Source: Cryptomeria japonica
Lineage: Eukaryota; Streptophyta; Pinopsida; Cupressales; Cupressaceae
Reading direction: 5' to 3'
DNA: 60,000 nt
NCBI RefSeq assembly: GCF_030272615.1
Contig: NC_081409.1
Coordinates: forward strand, 243,287,924-243,347,923
Shown here: positions 46,861 to 57,343 of the stretch, one piece after another
Position numbering within the stretch: the stretch's first letter is position 1
How the letters are laid out: every line of letters begins with the position of its first letter
The notes under the pieces: generated by a model
Databases searched by the model: none
Seen by the model: only the letters and a program-made list of their open reading frames with translations
Told to the model about the DNA's origin: nothing
Made by a program: the position numbers and the translations under genes

Positions 46861-48335
46861 AGACTATCGTAACCATTTTACATTATGGAAACATTAGATG
46901 AATCTTATAAAAATCTGCATTGATTAATCTAATTAATAATTAAACATTAAACTTAAGGAGATTCAACCACAAGGAAGTGGGGGAAGCGACTTTGATGTGG
47001 TTTCCTTGAGACTCCATCCTAGGACCAAAGTGGATATACCATCCCTTTGACTCCATGTGGCCCATGCCATCCATATGGAGTGGTCTACCTAGGGATGTGC
47101 TCCCTAACCGTTATCCCCCATCTTGTCACTTTTTCCTACTTCTTATGATTGGTCTTCTTATATTTATGTGCCATGAAGGGAAGGAGGAAGAGATTGCAAA
47201 GGGTGTCCTAGAAACCATCTTCCCTAGACCCAAAGACCTTACCCTTGTACTCCTTTGGCCTCTATGGGCTCATCTTGTCCCACTTCGAGGTGGCATATCT
47301 AGGAAGATGCTCATACACTCTTCCCCTCTTACAACTCTCCTCCTTCTCCCTTAGAAGTTTAACAGAAATTTATTAACATCATTACGATATATTCCATAAA
47401 CCTCCTTATATCATATTTAATACCAACCCTTGTATCATTCATGCTATACTAGTAATGTACTGTTTAACAGTGTTATAGTGGAATATATTAACTGCTTATC
47501 CTCATCTAAAACATGTCTTATTAAACATTGTGTTAATATTATTTTACATTCTTAAATTGTATCAACTGTATTATTATTACCAGAATTAATATTGTTGATA
47601 GAATTAACTTTGTGTGATGACTTTGTATTAATTTATTAAATTATCATGAGTACTTCGTATTAACTGTATTAATTGTAATACCCATATTAATTTGATTTAT
47701 TAGTGTTACTTACATTGTATTATATTAATGATATTAATAGTGTTAATTGCATTGTATTATATTGATGATATTAATAGTATCCAAACTATTAGCTGAATTA
47801 GCCATGTTAAAATTATATTATCAGCAGTTCACATTATCTACCAATCCATACCTGTTGTTGTCCCTTATTCTCTTCTCCCCTATGCTCTTTTCCATCTTAG
47901 TTTCTGTCAGTGCCTTCCCAAGGGAGATTGCAGCCTATTTAAACTCCCCAACACTTGCGATCTTTGGGGAGAGACATCCCGTAACCAAACCTCATGCCTT
48001 TTGACCATGAATCGGTCAATTTCCAAGAGCATCATCAATGATTAAGTAAATGAAATGATTTAAGAGAAATCCGATTCCTCTTTCTCCTTCGGGTTTCATT
48101 TATATTCATTATAAAGTGATTTTAATATTTATAATTTATCAAACAATGATTATCGTATAAACAAAAATAAAACATGATATTTTATTAATAGGATTTATTA
48201 TAAAGTGATATTAATATTTATAATTTATCAAACAATAATTATGGTGTTAAACAAAAACAAAAATTGAACATGATATTAATAAATAGGTTATGAATAAAAT
48301 AATAACAAGTTATTCATTAACAACAAATAATAACA
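46861..48335. repeat. AT-rich DNA with an 88-bp direct duplication
   Basis: No coding recognised. 48109-48190 and 48197-48285 are two copies of a unit starting ATTATAAAGTGAT and containing ATTTATAATTTATCAAACAA, with about ten differences. Confidence 0.6.
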
Positions 48336-49770
48336 TTATAGTAGGGATATTACAGCCCAAGCTATTTTTCTTGCAACCTCAGCTGAGCGGATGTTAACCA
48401 GTAGATCCTCCCACGCCTCTCGCACCTCTTCTGCCCTTGCCACATGTTCCGCACCATCCCGCCAGAGCATGAACGATCGATATTCCACATTCACCCAGTC
48501 TGGCATTACTCCTTCCCCAAATGGACGTCTCAAACCCTGCCCAGGAACATGAACTGCTCTCCCCTGCAGAGAAACCAGGCCACACAATGAGTGAGCAGGG
48601 ACACACGCTTTAGCCACCCATTTAACTTTTGACTTGGTCCCTAAGGAGAGACCCCAGGCCACCAGCATTGACACAATGTCCCTGTTTGTTGTATATCAAA
48701 ACTCAGAAACCAAGTATTTGTGGCCCAACAAACGCTTGATGATATCCAAGAATTTCTCCTCATCACAAAGAAAAATTTCACCCAAGTGCTTATCTGAGAT
48801 GCACCCTAGAAATGCCAATTCCTGTTTGGTAGAGTGCAAAGTGAAATTGGCCTCCATCGCAAATATCCAACTTGAGAGGTTAAAATTTACACCAAATGCC
48901 TAGAAATCCAGAAAGTTCGATTTCAAGACCATGCCAACTCGTCCGCACGACGGAAAACATGCCACCCCGCAACCGTCCAATCACATAAAACTTGTTATAA
49001 TGATCATTCTGGGTGGCAACTCGAATTAAATGATGGAGTAAGATTGGCATGGAGAGAATAAACAAGGGAGTAAATTTAGTGAGCTCGTATATCCCAATAG
49101 CAGGAGTCATCATTTCCAAGTACCCGCTCAAACAACCGATGCCACATCGGCCCCTGAGCTGTCCCACCACTGAATCCCTTGGGGGTCCAACTCACATCCC
49201 ATATATCCAGCTTGAGGGGTTAAAATTTACGGCTCTGCCACCACACCACACCTTCACTCCAAAAAATCGAGAAAAGGCTTAACTCAAAAGAAACAAATGG
49301 CTACAAATTCAGAAAGTTCGATTTCAAGACCATTGCAACTCGTGCGCATGACAGAAAACGTTCCTCCTCGCATCCGTCCAATCACATAAAACTTGTCATA
49401 ATGATCATTCTGGGTGGCAAATTGAATTAAATGATGGAGTAAGATTGGCATGGAGAGAATAAACAAGGAAGTAAATTTAGCGTGCTCGTACATCCCAATG
49501 GTAGGAGTCATCATTTCCAAGTACCCGCTCAAACAACCCATGCCACATCGGCCCCTGAGCTGTCCCACCATCGTATCCCTTGGGGGTCCAACTCACATAT
49601 TAGGTTGGACAAAGCATCGGCCTCCCTAGTGCCCTCCTGTCGAATATGTGAGATTTTGAAGTCTTGAAAATAATTAAGTTTTGTACAAATAATATAAATA
49701 ACTTTATTTATTTGCCAATATTGGGAATATCCATCAAGAATTGCATTCGTAACTATCTTGGAGTCCCCTT
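48336..49770 (-). pseudogene. RNase H C-terminal half and downstream tail of a LINE-like element
   Basis: The minus strand (49770 down to about 49570) reads GDSKIVTNAILDGYSQYW, FQDFKISHIRQEGTREADAL and SNL, the second half of a plant reverse-transcriptase-associated RNase H (GDS and the final AD motif). The remaining tail to 48336 has protein-like pieces (KWVAKACVPAHSLCGLVSLQ; VRKAWEDLL-type helix) of unknown role. The N-terminal half lies at 52556-52834, beyond LTR D. Part of the tail is duplicated (see 48862-49600). Confidence 0.65.
48862..49600 (-). repeat. Two-copy tandem duplication in the LINE-like tail
   Basis: 48862-49202 and 49203-49600 share ATATCCA-A/G-CTTGAG-A/G-GGTT, CAGAAAGTTCGATTTCAAGA, the frame MVGQLRGRCG-I/M-GCLSGYL and CTTGGGGGTCCAACTCACAT. 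The second copy has an extra 50-60 bp near its left end. Confidence 0.8.
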
Positions 49771-52555
49771 TGTTGATGCGGGAAATAGTACTGCTACTCT
49801 TTCGGTCAACACGGAATAGAATATCGAGATAATGCCATTCTCTCTTACATAAGGAGGTTTCTAGTGCTACTAAGACGATCACAAGAAGACAGTGATTTGT
49901 TTTGTTGGTAAACACGAGGGGACTTACGGATGCAACAAGCTGGCCTGCATCTAACGATGCTCTGAATCTCAGGTTGGAAAAATAAATGCAAAAGGGATAG
50001 GGTTTAGGAATCCTAAGTATAGTGTTTGTAACAATTGGTGCTATGGGTAGACAAATTTCAAATAACTAATTCTTGTTTTGCCAGAGACACCCTCACAACT
50101 TCACAAGAATAGTGCAAGCTCCAAGGAAATGAAGGATTTTCAGATTGGAGGTACTTATTCAGGCACCCAGTTCTGGCGCAACCTGAGACAAACACCTATA
50201 GTTGAACTAAGCACAATAAAAGGGTTCAGACTAACCATACACGAGGACGACCTACAATCAGGAAGCCCCCAATGGTATGAACATGAAACCAAATCATATA
50301 CTCTGAATCACTAAACATTAACTAGTTAATCTGATGGAAAGAAACCATGCAAACAGAAGAGAACAAAGTGACAAACACCATATTCAATGTTTATTGATTT
50401 GTTCCAACTCCCATTACAACAATCTTTGTCCAGCAGTCCTATTCTACTCCTAATCTGCTAATTGCTAAAACATCACTATCTTAACTTTCTAAAAATTCTC
50501 TCCTTTACAAAAGAGAGGCACCGACCTTTTATAGATTTTACAATTTGAATCAGTGGCCAGGATTTAATTCATCCAATGGCTGCAATCTGTCCACTAGAAG
50601 CCTGGTAGCTTTAACCCATGCCTAGTAACTCCCAGTTGTCCCCTTTTTCAACTACCTGCTCAGCTACCTACAACTGTTTTTCATCAATTTGGTAGATCAG
50701 GTAGTTGGGAAATAACTAACCTGTGTCCCCTTTGTTGTAAATGCATTAATGGGGGCCCATAGGTAGTTATGTTAGAATAAAGCAATTTCTGTTTTACACA
50801 CAAGCGGATTTTTCTAGAATTTCCAGCTGTGCATTTTCTAAGTTTGCATACTCTGGGTAGCATTCTGAGCTCTACCACTGTGTTCTTGCTAATGCCTTCC
50901 AGAAATTTGGAATAACATCCCTTTGGTCCTCCCTGCGCTGTGGCTGTATCTTTCATCTGGTCAAATTGCTCTTTATCATTGTCGTGCTTCGCCTTCACTT
51001 TGTGGCCTCATTAAGATCACATCTTTGTCCGTGTGTTGGATCTCCTCCTATCGCCCCACTGGTGGTTTTGCCTTTTCGATCCTCACAACGCCATTCTTCC
51101 TGCACAGACAAGTAAATCAAGGAACAATCAACCATGCATTTAGAAATGTAAAATACCGAACTTTACCCTTTGTGCTTTTGTCATTTGAAATATCATATCC
51201 CTTTTTTGGTATTCTTATCGGCGTTTTCAATGGTGCGATAGCAAAAGCCATTCATCAAAAAGAACCCCGAACTTTATTATTTATGTTTTGATGTTTTATT
51301 TTTTGGTTGGCTTTCAATATTTGCATCGGGTTGGTCAAAGGTTTAAAACAAACATATTTCGCATCATTTAACTGAAAACTCTAACTCATTCTTATTCAAT
51401 TTTATTTGAGGCACCCAATAATTTAGTTTGATACCCTTGGTGGCCTTAGTAGGAGATGTTTTTACCAAAAAAAAGTTTGAACTTTATTTGTTTCGACTTG
51501 CTAGCAATTACGGTTTATTTCAGCATTTGGAGGCTAGATGGAGAAAAGGCGTTTGGAGGCCTAGTATATTTTGGCGAAATGAGGCATGATGGAAAAAATG
51601 AGCGCACTTTGCTTTATAACATACGAACTTTATTTAAATGCCCCCCCCACTTCGGCATAAGTTTCGGCGATTGAAGGCTAAAAGGCTCCCTCCACTTTAA
51701 CATACGAATTTGATTTTAGGTGAGCTTCCAACTTGGCACTTGGAAATTTTTTGGTGCTTTTAGGCTTCGTAAAACACGATAGGGGAAAAGGCAATTTTAA
51801 CATTTAAAACATTAAAACTTGCTCCCTTCTATTGGTATTTTCATCGGTGATTTGAGGTGTATTAAGGCACTTTGTGCTTTTTGAAACATACAAATTGGCT
51901 CTCAGAACTTGACTTCTTTCATTTTATCCCTTTATCAATGAGTTCAAGCTTTCTTCGGCGGATGCAAGGCTTTTCAAGGCGATTTGAAAGGTTTAAAAAA
52001 TCTCGACTTACAAGGGCCAACTTCTATTGGGATTTTAGCAAATGTGACGGGGCGACCTCGGCATATGAAGAGGTTTCTGGAGGGGCACGATATTTATACA
52101 CCCTCCATTCTTGGCTACGATCACTTGTTGGGGCTTCTTCGGTGATCACAGGGATTACTAGCAACAACAAAAATGATGACTTCGTTTTGCTGAACTTAGA
52201 CTTTGCTTCGACTCCCAAAAGATGCTTGACACTTTCACGGGATATTTGCAGCTTTGGTGAATGTATAGGGGCGCGGTTTTACTTCCTCATTTCGCTTGCT
52301 CTGTGTTCTTAGGATTTTTGGTATTTTTATCGCGATTTTCTATGACTTTTAGCAAAGTTGTTTTCACATTTAGAGCCTCCTGCGATTTCTCTTAAAGCCC
52401 AAACTTTGATATTTTTACTTGGCTTTGCTTTGATGCCTTGATGCATTTTGCCCCTATTGATGTTCGACTTTGTCTACAGACTTCCCTCTCTCTTACATGG
52501 GCAGGCAGAACGAGGGTCCCTTGTTTGAGACGGGGTGGGATGTGCGAGCTCAACA
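49771..52555 (+). mobile_element. Solo LTR D (2.8 kb) inserted in an RNase H domain
   Basis: The left end TGTTGATGCGGG and right end GAGCTCAACA are flanked by CCCTT (49766-49770 and 52556-52560). The insertion site is certain because the RNase H frame on either side resumes exactly (LHLEG on one side, DSKIV on the other) once D and one CCCTT are removed. D shares the TATA motif (50525-50534, minus), a CGTAAGTCCCC block (about 49918-49928, minus) and the terminal GC-rich region with A-C and E, but has no ORF. The right 1.2 kb is rich in TTCGGCGA, as in A. Confidence 0.85.
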
Positions 52556-52834
52556 CCCTTCAAGATGAAGTTTTGGGATTTTGAGGTTGCCTGCCAACTC
52601 AACTGCCATCAGGGTGGCTCGAACTTCAGCCTCATTATTTGTGCCAATTGGTAACCTTTGAGCCCCTTTGACAAGGATAATTCTTGCATCATCTCGTGCG
52701 ATACATCCAACTTTCGATATGTCAGGGTTGCCCCTTGAATTACCATCAAAATTAATCTTTAGCCAACCTTGATCCGGTCTACCCCAAACTGATTCAGAGA
52801 CATCCCCCACACTAGGATTCACCCTAGACAGCAC
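52556..52834 (-). pseudogene. RNase H N-terminal half, cut by LTR D
   Basis: The minus strand reads GWLKINFDGNSRGNPDISKV, IARDDARIILVKGAQ, IGTNNEAEVRATLMAVELA and LHLEG. This is the first half of the RVT-associated plant RNase H fold; the first catalytic Asp (FDG) and the Glu (NEAE) are present. The domain continues at 49765 on the other side of LTR D. Upstream RT domains are not found, so the element was truncated before or after insertion. Confidence 0.8.
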
Positions 52835-53317
52835 ATTAATAGGTCTATTTGCTAAATTGTTAAACGTATATTAATATATGATATAATGTTATTATAATAT
52901 AATTTAAATTGTTATAAATTTATAAATTCATATGATGTACTTTAAAATTTTAATATTATATGTTTATAAAATTTATTGAATATATTACCTATATTTTAAA
53001 AAAATAAAATTTATATGAGACAAATTTAATGTATTTTTTTCCAAATTTTTACCCTTGCCAAATTTCATCCGAATTTTAAGATTGCCGAATTTGAATTTGA
53101 ATTCGAACGTTGTGACTTAGGCTACTTATATGACACCCTTCATAAGATCTTCAACCTTGGTTGTTAGGAGAAAGCAAGGTAGAACTGACACTGACAGGAT
53201 AACTTTGTTGCTTCCTTTCAGCTCAGATTGGTACATGGGTGACACATTTAAACTCTGCATTGTGGACTCTTTAGTGGTTTTTTAATCCTAGAGATTACCT
53301 TGCTCCTAAACATGCTT
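52835..53317. other. AT-rich intron sequence
   Basis: Very AT-rich from 52860 to 53060, with no gene recognised. ATGGC at 53318-53322 is the target duplication of the next element. Confidence 0.5.
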
Positions 53318-53322
53318 ATGGC

Positions 53323-53438
53323 TATTTGCCCTCTCGGGTACCGTCGCACCGCAACTGCCACCCCTCGGTTGCCAACTAACCAAAACAATTACACATAATT
53401 AACTAGTCGTATTTTCGTATACAATAATGCCGCCAACA
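53323..53438 (-). mobile_element. 3' LTR (116 bp, internally deleted)
   Basis: Starts TGTTGGCGGCATTATTGTA, matches the 5' LTR for about 95 bp, then jumps to its last 20 bp (ACCCGAGAGGGCAAATA). About 146 bp, including the TATA and poly(A)-like region, is missing. Confidence 0.85.
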
Positions 53439-53452
53439 TCATCCCCCCCCAA
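53439..53452 (-). promoter_or_regulatory. Polypurine tract
   Basis: The minus strand reads GGGGGGGGATGA directly before the 3' LTR start. This is the usual site of plus-strand priming and fixes both the orientation and the LTR edge. Confidence 0.8.
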
Positions 53453-53526
53453 AGAAAAGTCGTCTCCAGGCGACTTACAACAAAAATGGAGATCATGCAA
53501 CCTATACTATATACATATTAGAAAAA

Positions 53527-54381
53527 CTAGGGAGGGGGCTGAGGAAGCGTCCCTGAAGTAGAAGGTTGAGATGCCGGTGTCTGGGCTGCCAAGCGGGCGT
53601 GAAGCTTATACACCTGCTGAGTGCATACAGTCACATCCCGCTCTGCCACCAATACTTTCTCCAAAGCTGTCTTCACCATGTGTGCGGCTTCCAGCAACTC
53701 CTCTTTTGTATCTGCTGCCTCCGTCGCGCATACCAACCGAGTCTGCAACAGACTCCTCTCAGTACTGACGACATCCAACTCTTGCTGCACGTGGCTCCTC
53801 ACACTCAGCTCAGCCGCTAGACGAATCTCTACCTTGGCCTTCCCTGCCCGGGTCTCAGCCATCTCTATGCGGGCCACCTCTAGTTGGGCCAACGACTGCG
53901 CCCTCTCGGCTGCCCATGAGGCCTGCTGACTGGCCACCTCCATCTCCAATGCTACTCGCATAGCCTTGCGGACCGCAGAGTCCTGCTGTGTACGCCTCAA
54001 TGTACAATAGGCATCCCGGTAGACCTGCTTGATCTCGCGGACAACTGCCGTCACCCGATTCTCCACAACGGGCTGACGCAACCTCCAAGCCTAGAGCATC
54101 TCCTCTGTCTCAGTAGTCGGCCAACCCTGAGACTCAAAGCAGATAGCAAAGGTTGTCGGGCAACCTACCCGCATAAACTTTAAGACCTGCTCTAGCTCCA
54201 CCACCACTTGCTGCAATGCTTGCGTTTGGGCAGCAACCACCACCCGCCTACCCCTCGTCACCATGTCAACCATGTCAGCTAGATAGGACTCAATATCTTC
54301 CCCCGTCTGTGCTGAAGGCTGTGAAGTCTCTGGTGGAACGGACACAACTGCATCCTGCTGTGAAGGTACCTCCTCCGCCAC
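53527..54381 (-). pseudogene. C-terminal coiled-coil part of the non-autonomous element's ORF
   Basis: Two frames separated by a stop near 54091 and a frame change. The upstream one (54091-54381) has DIESYLADMVDMVTRGRRVV and a Gln/Val-rich helix. The downstream one (53527-54081) is a long, strongly helical, Ala/Glu/Arg-rich segment (MEVASQQASWAAERAQSLAQ, AELSVRSHVQQELDV, AADTKEELLEAA) that reads as a coiled coil. It ends in a Pro/Ser/Gln tail. There are no enzyme motifs. A coiled-coil end after an acidic linker is also seen in copy B of the LTR-borne ORF. It may form homo-oligomers; that is inference. Confidence 0.6.
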
Positions 54382-55168
54382 CTAAGGTGTACCATCCCTT
54401 GGCGCTTGCCCAATAGAGGCGACCTCCCCTGCCTCGTTCCCAACTACGAGTCCATGTGCCTCGCTCGATGAGTCGTCCAAGTCGACTACCTCCGTTCTAG
54501 TCTCTCGACACGGTGAGAATACAACAGCTCCCTCCGGTTGTGCCACCGTTGTGTGAGCCAGCTCTGCATAGCCACGACCGACGGGTCGACACACATCTCT
54601 ACGATCGAGGGATGGTTCGCTGTCGTCGGCTCCTCCAACAAAGACGCAGACACAGTCACCACGATGTCACTCCCCACAACGTCCAACCGCACCTGAGACT
54701 CTGTATGCACTACCTCCCTCAGCCCGTGCTCGACGACTACTACCCGATGCGGTGACTCCTCCATCCCTGACTCTGCCATGTCCTCCGTAGGTGCCGCTGT
54801 GGTTGGGCTCGGTGGTGCTACCCATTGCTGAAGGGGGCCAATGGCATGTGGCTTTGTTCGAAGGCCGGAATAAAGGTGCCGCCTACTCCAGATGATGGCA
54901 ACGGCGTGCCCATCGGTAGCAGGGGTGGGGCAAACAGAACCCACTCCTTCGTTGCCCTGCTAGTATCATCCACCTCTTCCGCTTCTGATTCCTCTGTGCT
55001 ACTGGAATCCCTCCCGTTGTCAGGCTCCCTTGAAGCCGAGGTCGTATCTACTGCCCTTTTCCGCTTCGCGGAAGACTGCCCAATGTCCAAGTGCCTCCAA
55101 TAATGTATTGGAGGCTCACCTGCTGCCAACGGTCCCTGTGGCCGTACCTCCAACTCCTCCTCGGGCAC
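54382..55168 (-). pseudogene. Acidic linker part of the non-autonomous element's ORF
   Basis: From 55168 the frame reads EEELEVRPQGPLAAGEPPIH, a basic patch (SAKRKRAVD), then an acidic Ser/Glu/Asp run (SSTEESEAEEVDD) to a stop at 54818. Coding-like composition continues in other frames (VDLDDSSSEAHGLVVG near 54480) to the start of the coiled-coil part. It is low in hydrophobic residues and probably disordered. GC is higher than in surrounding intron DNA. Confidence 0.55.
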
Positions 55169-55174
55169 TGCTTC

Positions 55175-56035
55175 CTACGTGGCCTCCAGGAACAACCCTA
55201 TAGCGTAGTGTGGCATATAAAATGTGTGATGCTGCAACGTCAAAAACTCATACATGCACTCTGCGAGTAACGTGGCCGAATTGTACACGATGCCATTCAT
55301 CAACCCGTTCATAAACATAATCTGAGGGAGGGCGATGTCCGACGCCCTACCCGACCCTGTCAACCTGCTCTTGATGACATCCATAATACATCGCCAGTGG
55401 CCCTCTGCAACAAAAGTCTTACAGATTCCTTGACCCTTCGTGGCATTAGCCACGCTGTCCAACTCTGCTATCGTCAAGTTCCTGGAGATTAATTTAATCC
55501 ACCGTTCCTTCTCTTCCCGCTTCATCTTTTTAGCCTTCAATTCTATTCTGTTGCCCTGTCTGCCTGGAATGCCGAATACCCTTGTGAAGTCCCTTGCTTT
55601 GAAGGATATGGTAACATCCCTCCCGAGGTATTCGAAAGTGCTGGTGCATGTGTGCTTGTCGAAGGTGTCTACCATGAACCGTAGGGCACCCTCATACTCA
55701 CGGACAGGAAACACGAGCATCCGAATAGCCCACTCCACTTGTGCCTTTCAAAGGTTTTTCTTCTCCAGATCATCGTCGGGAGTGTCCTGCCACCATTTCC
55801 GTCAGTCCGACCCATTCAAGCCTTCAAAGGTGATGTTCTGGGGCGTCAATGTGTTTTTCGCACTTATTGCAGCCTGTGGTGCTTTCTGCTTTTGCTTCTG
55901 TCGGGCGCTGGCATCCATGGTGCTGCCTGAAACACGTACGCCTGATGACAAAACCCTGATATTGCTATCCCTCTGGCTGCTACTGGAAGAAACCTTTAGC
56001 TGTTTTTTCCAACTTCGTTTCCCTGCTGAATCCAT
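55175..56035 (-). pseudogene. N-terminal domain of the non-autonomous element's ORF
   Basis: A single frame with two stops (about 55799 and 55757) starts MDSAGKRSWKKQL, a Ser- and Lys-rich, probably disordered head. It continues NITFEGLNG, then KWWQD, then EWAIRMLVFPVREYEGALRF, FEYLGRDVTISFKARDF and VFGIPGRQ. The spacing of hydrophobic residues and the F-G-I-P motif match additional ORFs of Athila/Tat-type elements and the FDIPF motif of the LTR-borne ORFs in this window. The end (FMNGLMNGIVYNSATLLAEC, FYMPHYAIGLFLEA) is helical. The same head and NITFEGLNG occur after gypsy integrase at 4961-5190. Function unknown; an RNA- or capsid-related role is a guess. Confidence 0.65.
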
Positions 56036-56562
56036 TAATCTCTGGTATAACTGAATTTCGGTTAAAAAATCGTACGGTCGTTGGACACCTTTGTAATGAC
56101 CTTCTCCTTCTTTGTCCCTCTTTTTTTTCTTTTTTTTGTGTGGTTGCGTAGTCTACTTGTGTGCGTGGCGGTCCTTTTTCCCTTGCGTGGCTGTGTGGTT
56201 TACTTTTGGCATGGGTTGCGTGGTTTTCTTTGTGCTGGTGCGGCGTGCCCTTCTTTCTATTTATTTCTTGTTTGCGTTTTAATGTTGCGTGACTTTTGTT
56301 TTAGTGTAGGCGTATGTGGGGTTGTGTGGGCTTCGTCTCTCTTTTTGTTTCTTTCTTTTGTTTGCGCGGGGGGTTTTATTTGTGCGGTGTGCGGTGACCT
56401 CCGCACGGTGGTCCCACTTTTCTTTTTTTTTTTTTAAATTTATAAATCCGTACGGTACGGTCATCGTACGGACCGTTTTTTTTTTTAATTTATTTATTTA
56501 TTTTTTTCAAAAAAAATATTCAATAGGGTGCTTTCTTTCTTTTGAATTGCATGGACTATGAA
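56036..56562 (-). other. Spacer with palindromic GTACGG motifs and homopolymer runs
   Basis: On the minus strand CGTACGATGACCGTACCG (about 56452-56474) and GGACCACCGTGCGGAGGTCA (from about 56415) match 4565-4660. Long A or T runs flank it. No reading frame is credible here; open frames on the plus strand reflect T-rich composition. Confidence 0.6.
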
Positions 56563-56756
56563 TGTTTTTTTTTTTTTTAAGCATGTGCTTTTGACTGGAG
56601 CTATGAACCAGTGGGATCACAAGGAGGACCTCATCTTTGAATTGAGGGCCAAGGCATCCTCATTGAAGCATCCTACCCGGGGGCGGAGAGGGGCCAAGCC
56701 CCGAGGTTCGAACTCATGACCTCCATTACGGGAGGCCCGCAAAAGTACTGCTGCGC
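56563..56756 (-). repeat. tRNA-derived SINE-like unit at the PBS position
   Basis: The minus strand begins with an A-box-like TAGCGCAGCAGTAC right at the LTR edge (about 56758) and a B box AGTTCGAACCT (56703-56713) at tRNA-like spacing. About 120 bp of body ends in GCTTAAAAAAAAAAAAAAAC (to 56563). This is standard SINE layout. Its first 10-15 bases overlap the LTR end, which both LTRs share. Confidence 0.7.
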
Positions 56757-57018
56757 TATTTGCCCTCTTGGGTGAATAACTTAGAACATAAAGCACGTAA
56801 TGCAGAATGATAACGCCATAGATATTAGACAAGTATAAGAGATTTTATTCTATTCATAATTCGTGTGTTGCAAGTTACATTCTGAAGTATATAAAGATAC
56901 TGAGGGGGTGCGAGTGCCAACCGTCACACCGCAACTGCCACCCCTCGGTTGCCAACTAACCAAAACAATTACACATAATTAACTAGTCGTATTTTCATGT
57001 ACAATAATGCCGCCAACA
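56757..57018 (-). mobile_element. 5' LTR (262 bp)
   Basis: Starts TGTTGGCGGCATTATTGTA and ends GAGGGCAAATA. It contains TCTTTATATACTT (TATA, about 56900) and AATAAAAT (poly(A)-like, about 56846). The outer edge abuts ATGGC (57019-57023). Confidence 0.82.
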
Positions 57019-57023
57019 ATGGC

Positions 57024-57343
57024 TGGTGAATGTTGTATTTTCCGGGTGGTTTTTGTAGTTTGGACTACATTTTGCTTCAAATTCTTATTTGGATGTTTCC
57101 ATTATGTTTTTGGTAAGCTTTATTTATTATGCATTACAGCCTTTTCTTTCCTTTTGGGGGAGTGTGTGACATGCCCTTGCTGGAAGTATCTTAATAGGTT
57201 GTACTTGCAGACCTATCTATCATCTTTGGTCATTTAAAACATTGAGATAATTAATTCTTCCTTTGTTGATTATCCATAATATGTATTATCTTTGGTTCAA
57301 TTTTCTCTGTAGTGAATATGATTTTTATTTTGATTCCTGGCAG
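57024..57343 (+). other. Last part of the VTE1 giant intron
   Basis: AT- and T-rich with no repeats recognised. It ends with a pyrimidine-containing stretch and CCTGGCAG, the 3' splice site. Confidence 0.65.

Larger units (their letters stand above)
53323..57018 (-). mobile_element. Non-autonomous LTR retrotransposon, complete, without pol
   Basis: LTRs at both ends are flanked by a perfect ATGGC duplication (53318-53322 and 57019-57023). A polypurine tract borders the 3' LTR. The internal 3.3 kb has no protease, RT or integrase, only an ORF region (53527-56035) and spacer. The spacer and ORF start match the segment after gypsy integrase at 4563-5204, so it looks like a LARD- or TR-GAG-type derivative that depends on an autonomous relative. 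Its PBS position is occupied by a tRNA-like sequence instead of a standard primer site. Confidence 0.83.
10447..57343 (+). other. VTE1: VTE1 giant intron, about 46.9 kb
   Basis: The intron begins GTATGAATTT after the first exon and ends CTGGCAG before the second. Joining the flanking exons gives an uninterrupted tocopherol-cyclase reading frame. The intron has been filled by at least seven LTR-type insertions (A-E, the Tat-like pol fragment, and the 53-57 kb element), one nested in another, plus non-LTR remnants. Confidence 0.85.

Noticed and set aside
53566-55103. Plus-strand open frames opposite the non-autonomous element's ORF
   Set aside because: GC-rich shadows; the minus strand carries the conserved motif, charge pattern and coiled coil in the same orientation as the LTRs and PPT.
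55739-56561. Plus-strand Phe/Leu/Cys-rich frames resembling membrane proteins
   Set aside because: Produced by T runs in an untranslated spacer; not conserved in the related copy at 4.5-5.2 kb.
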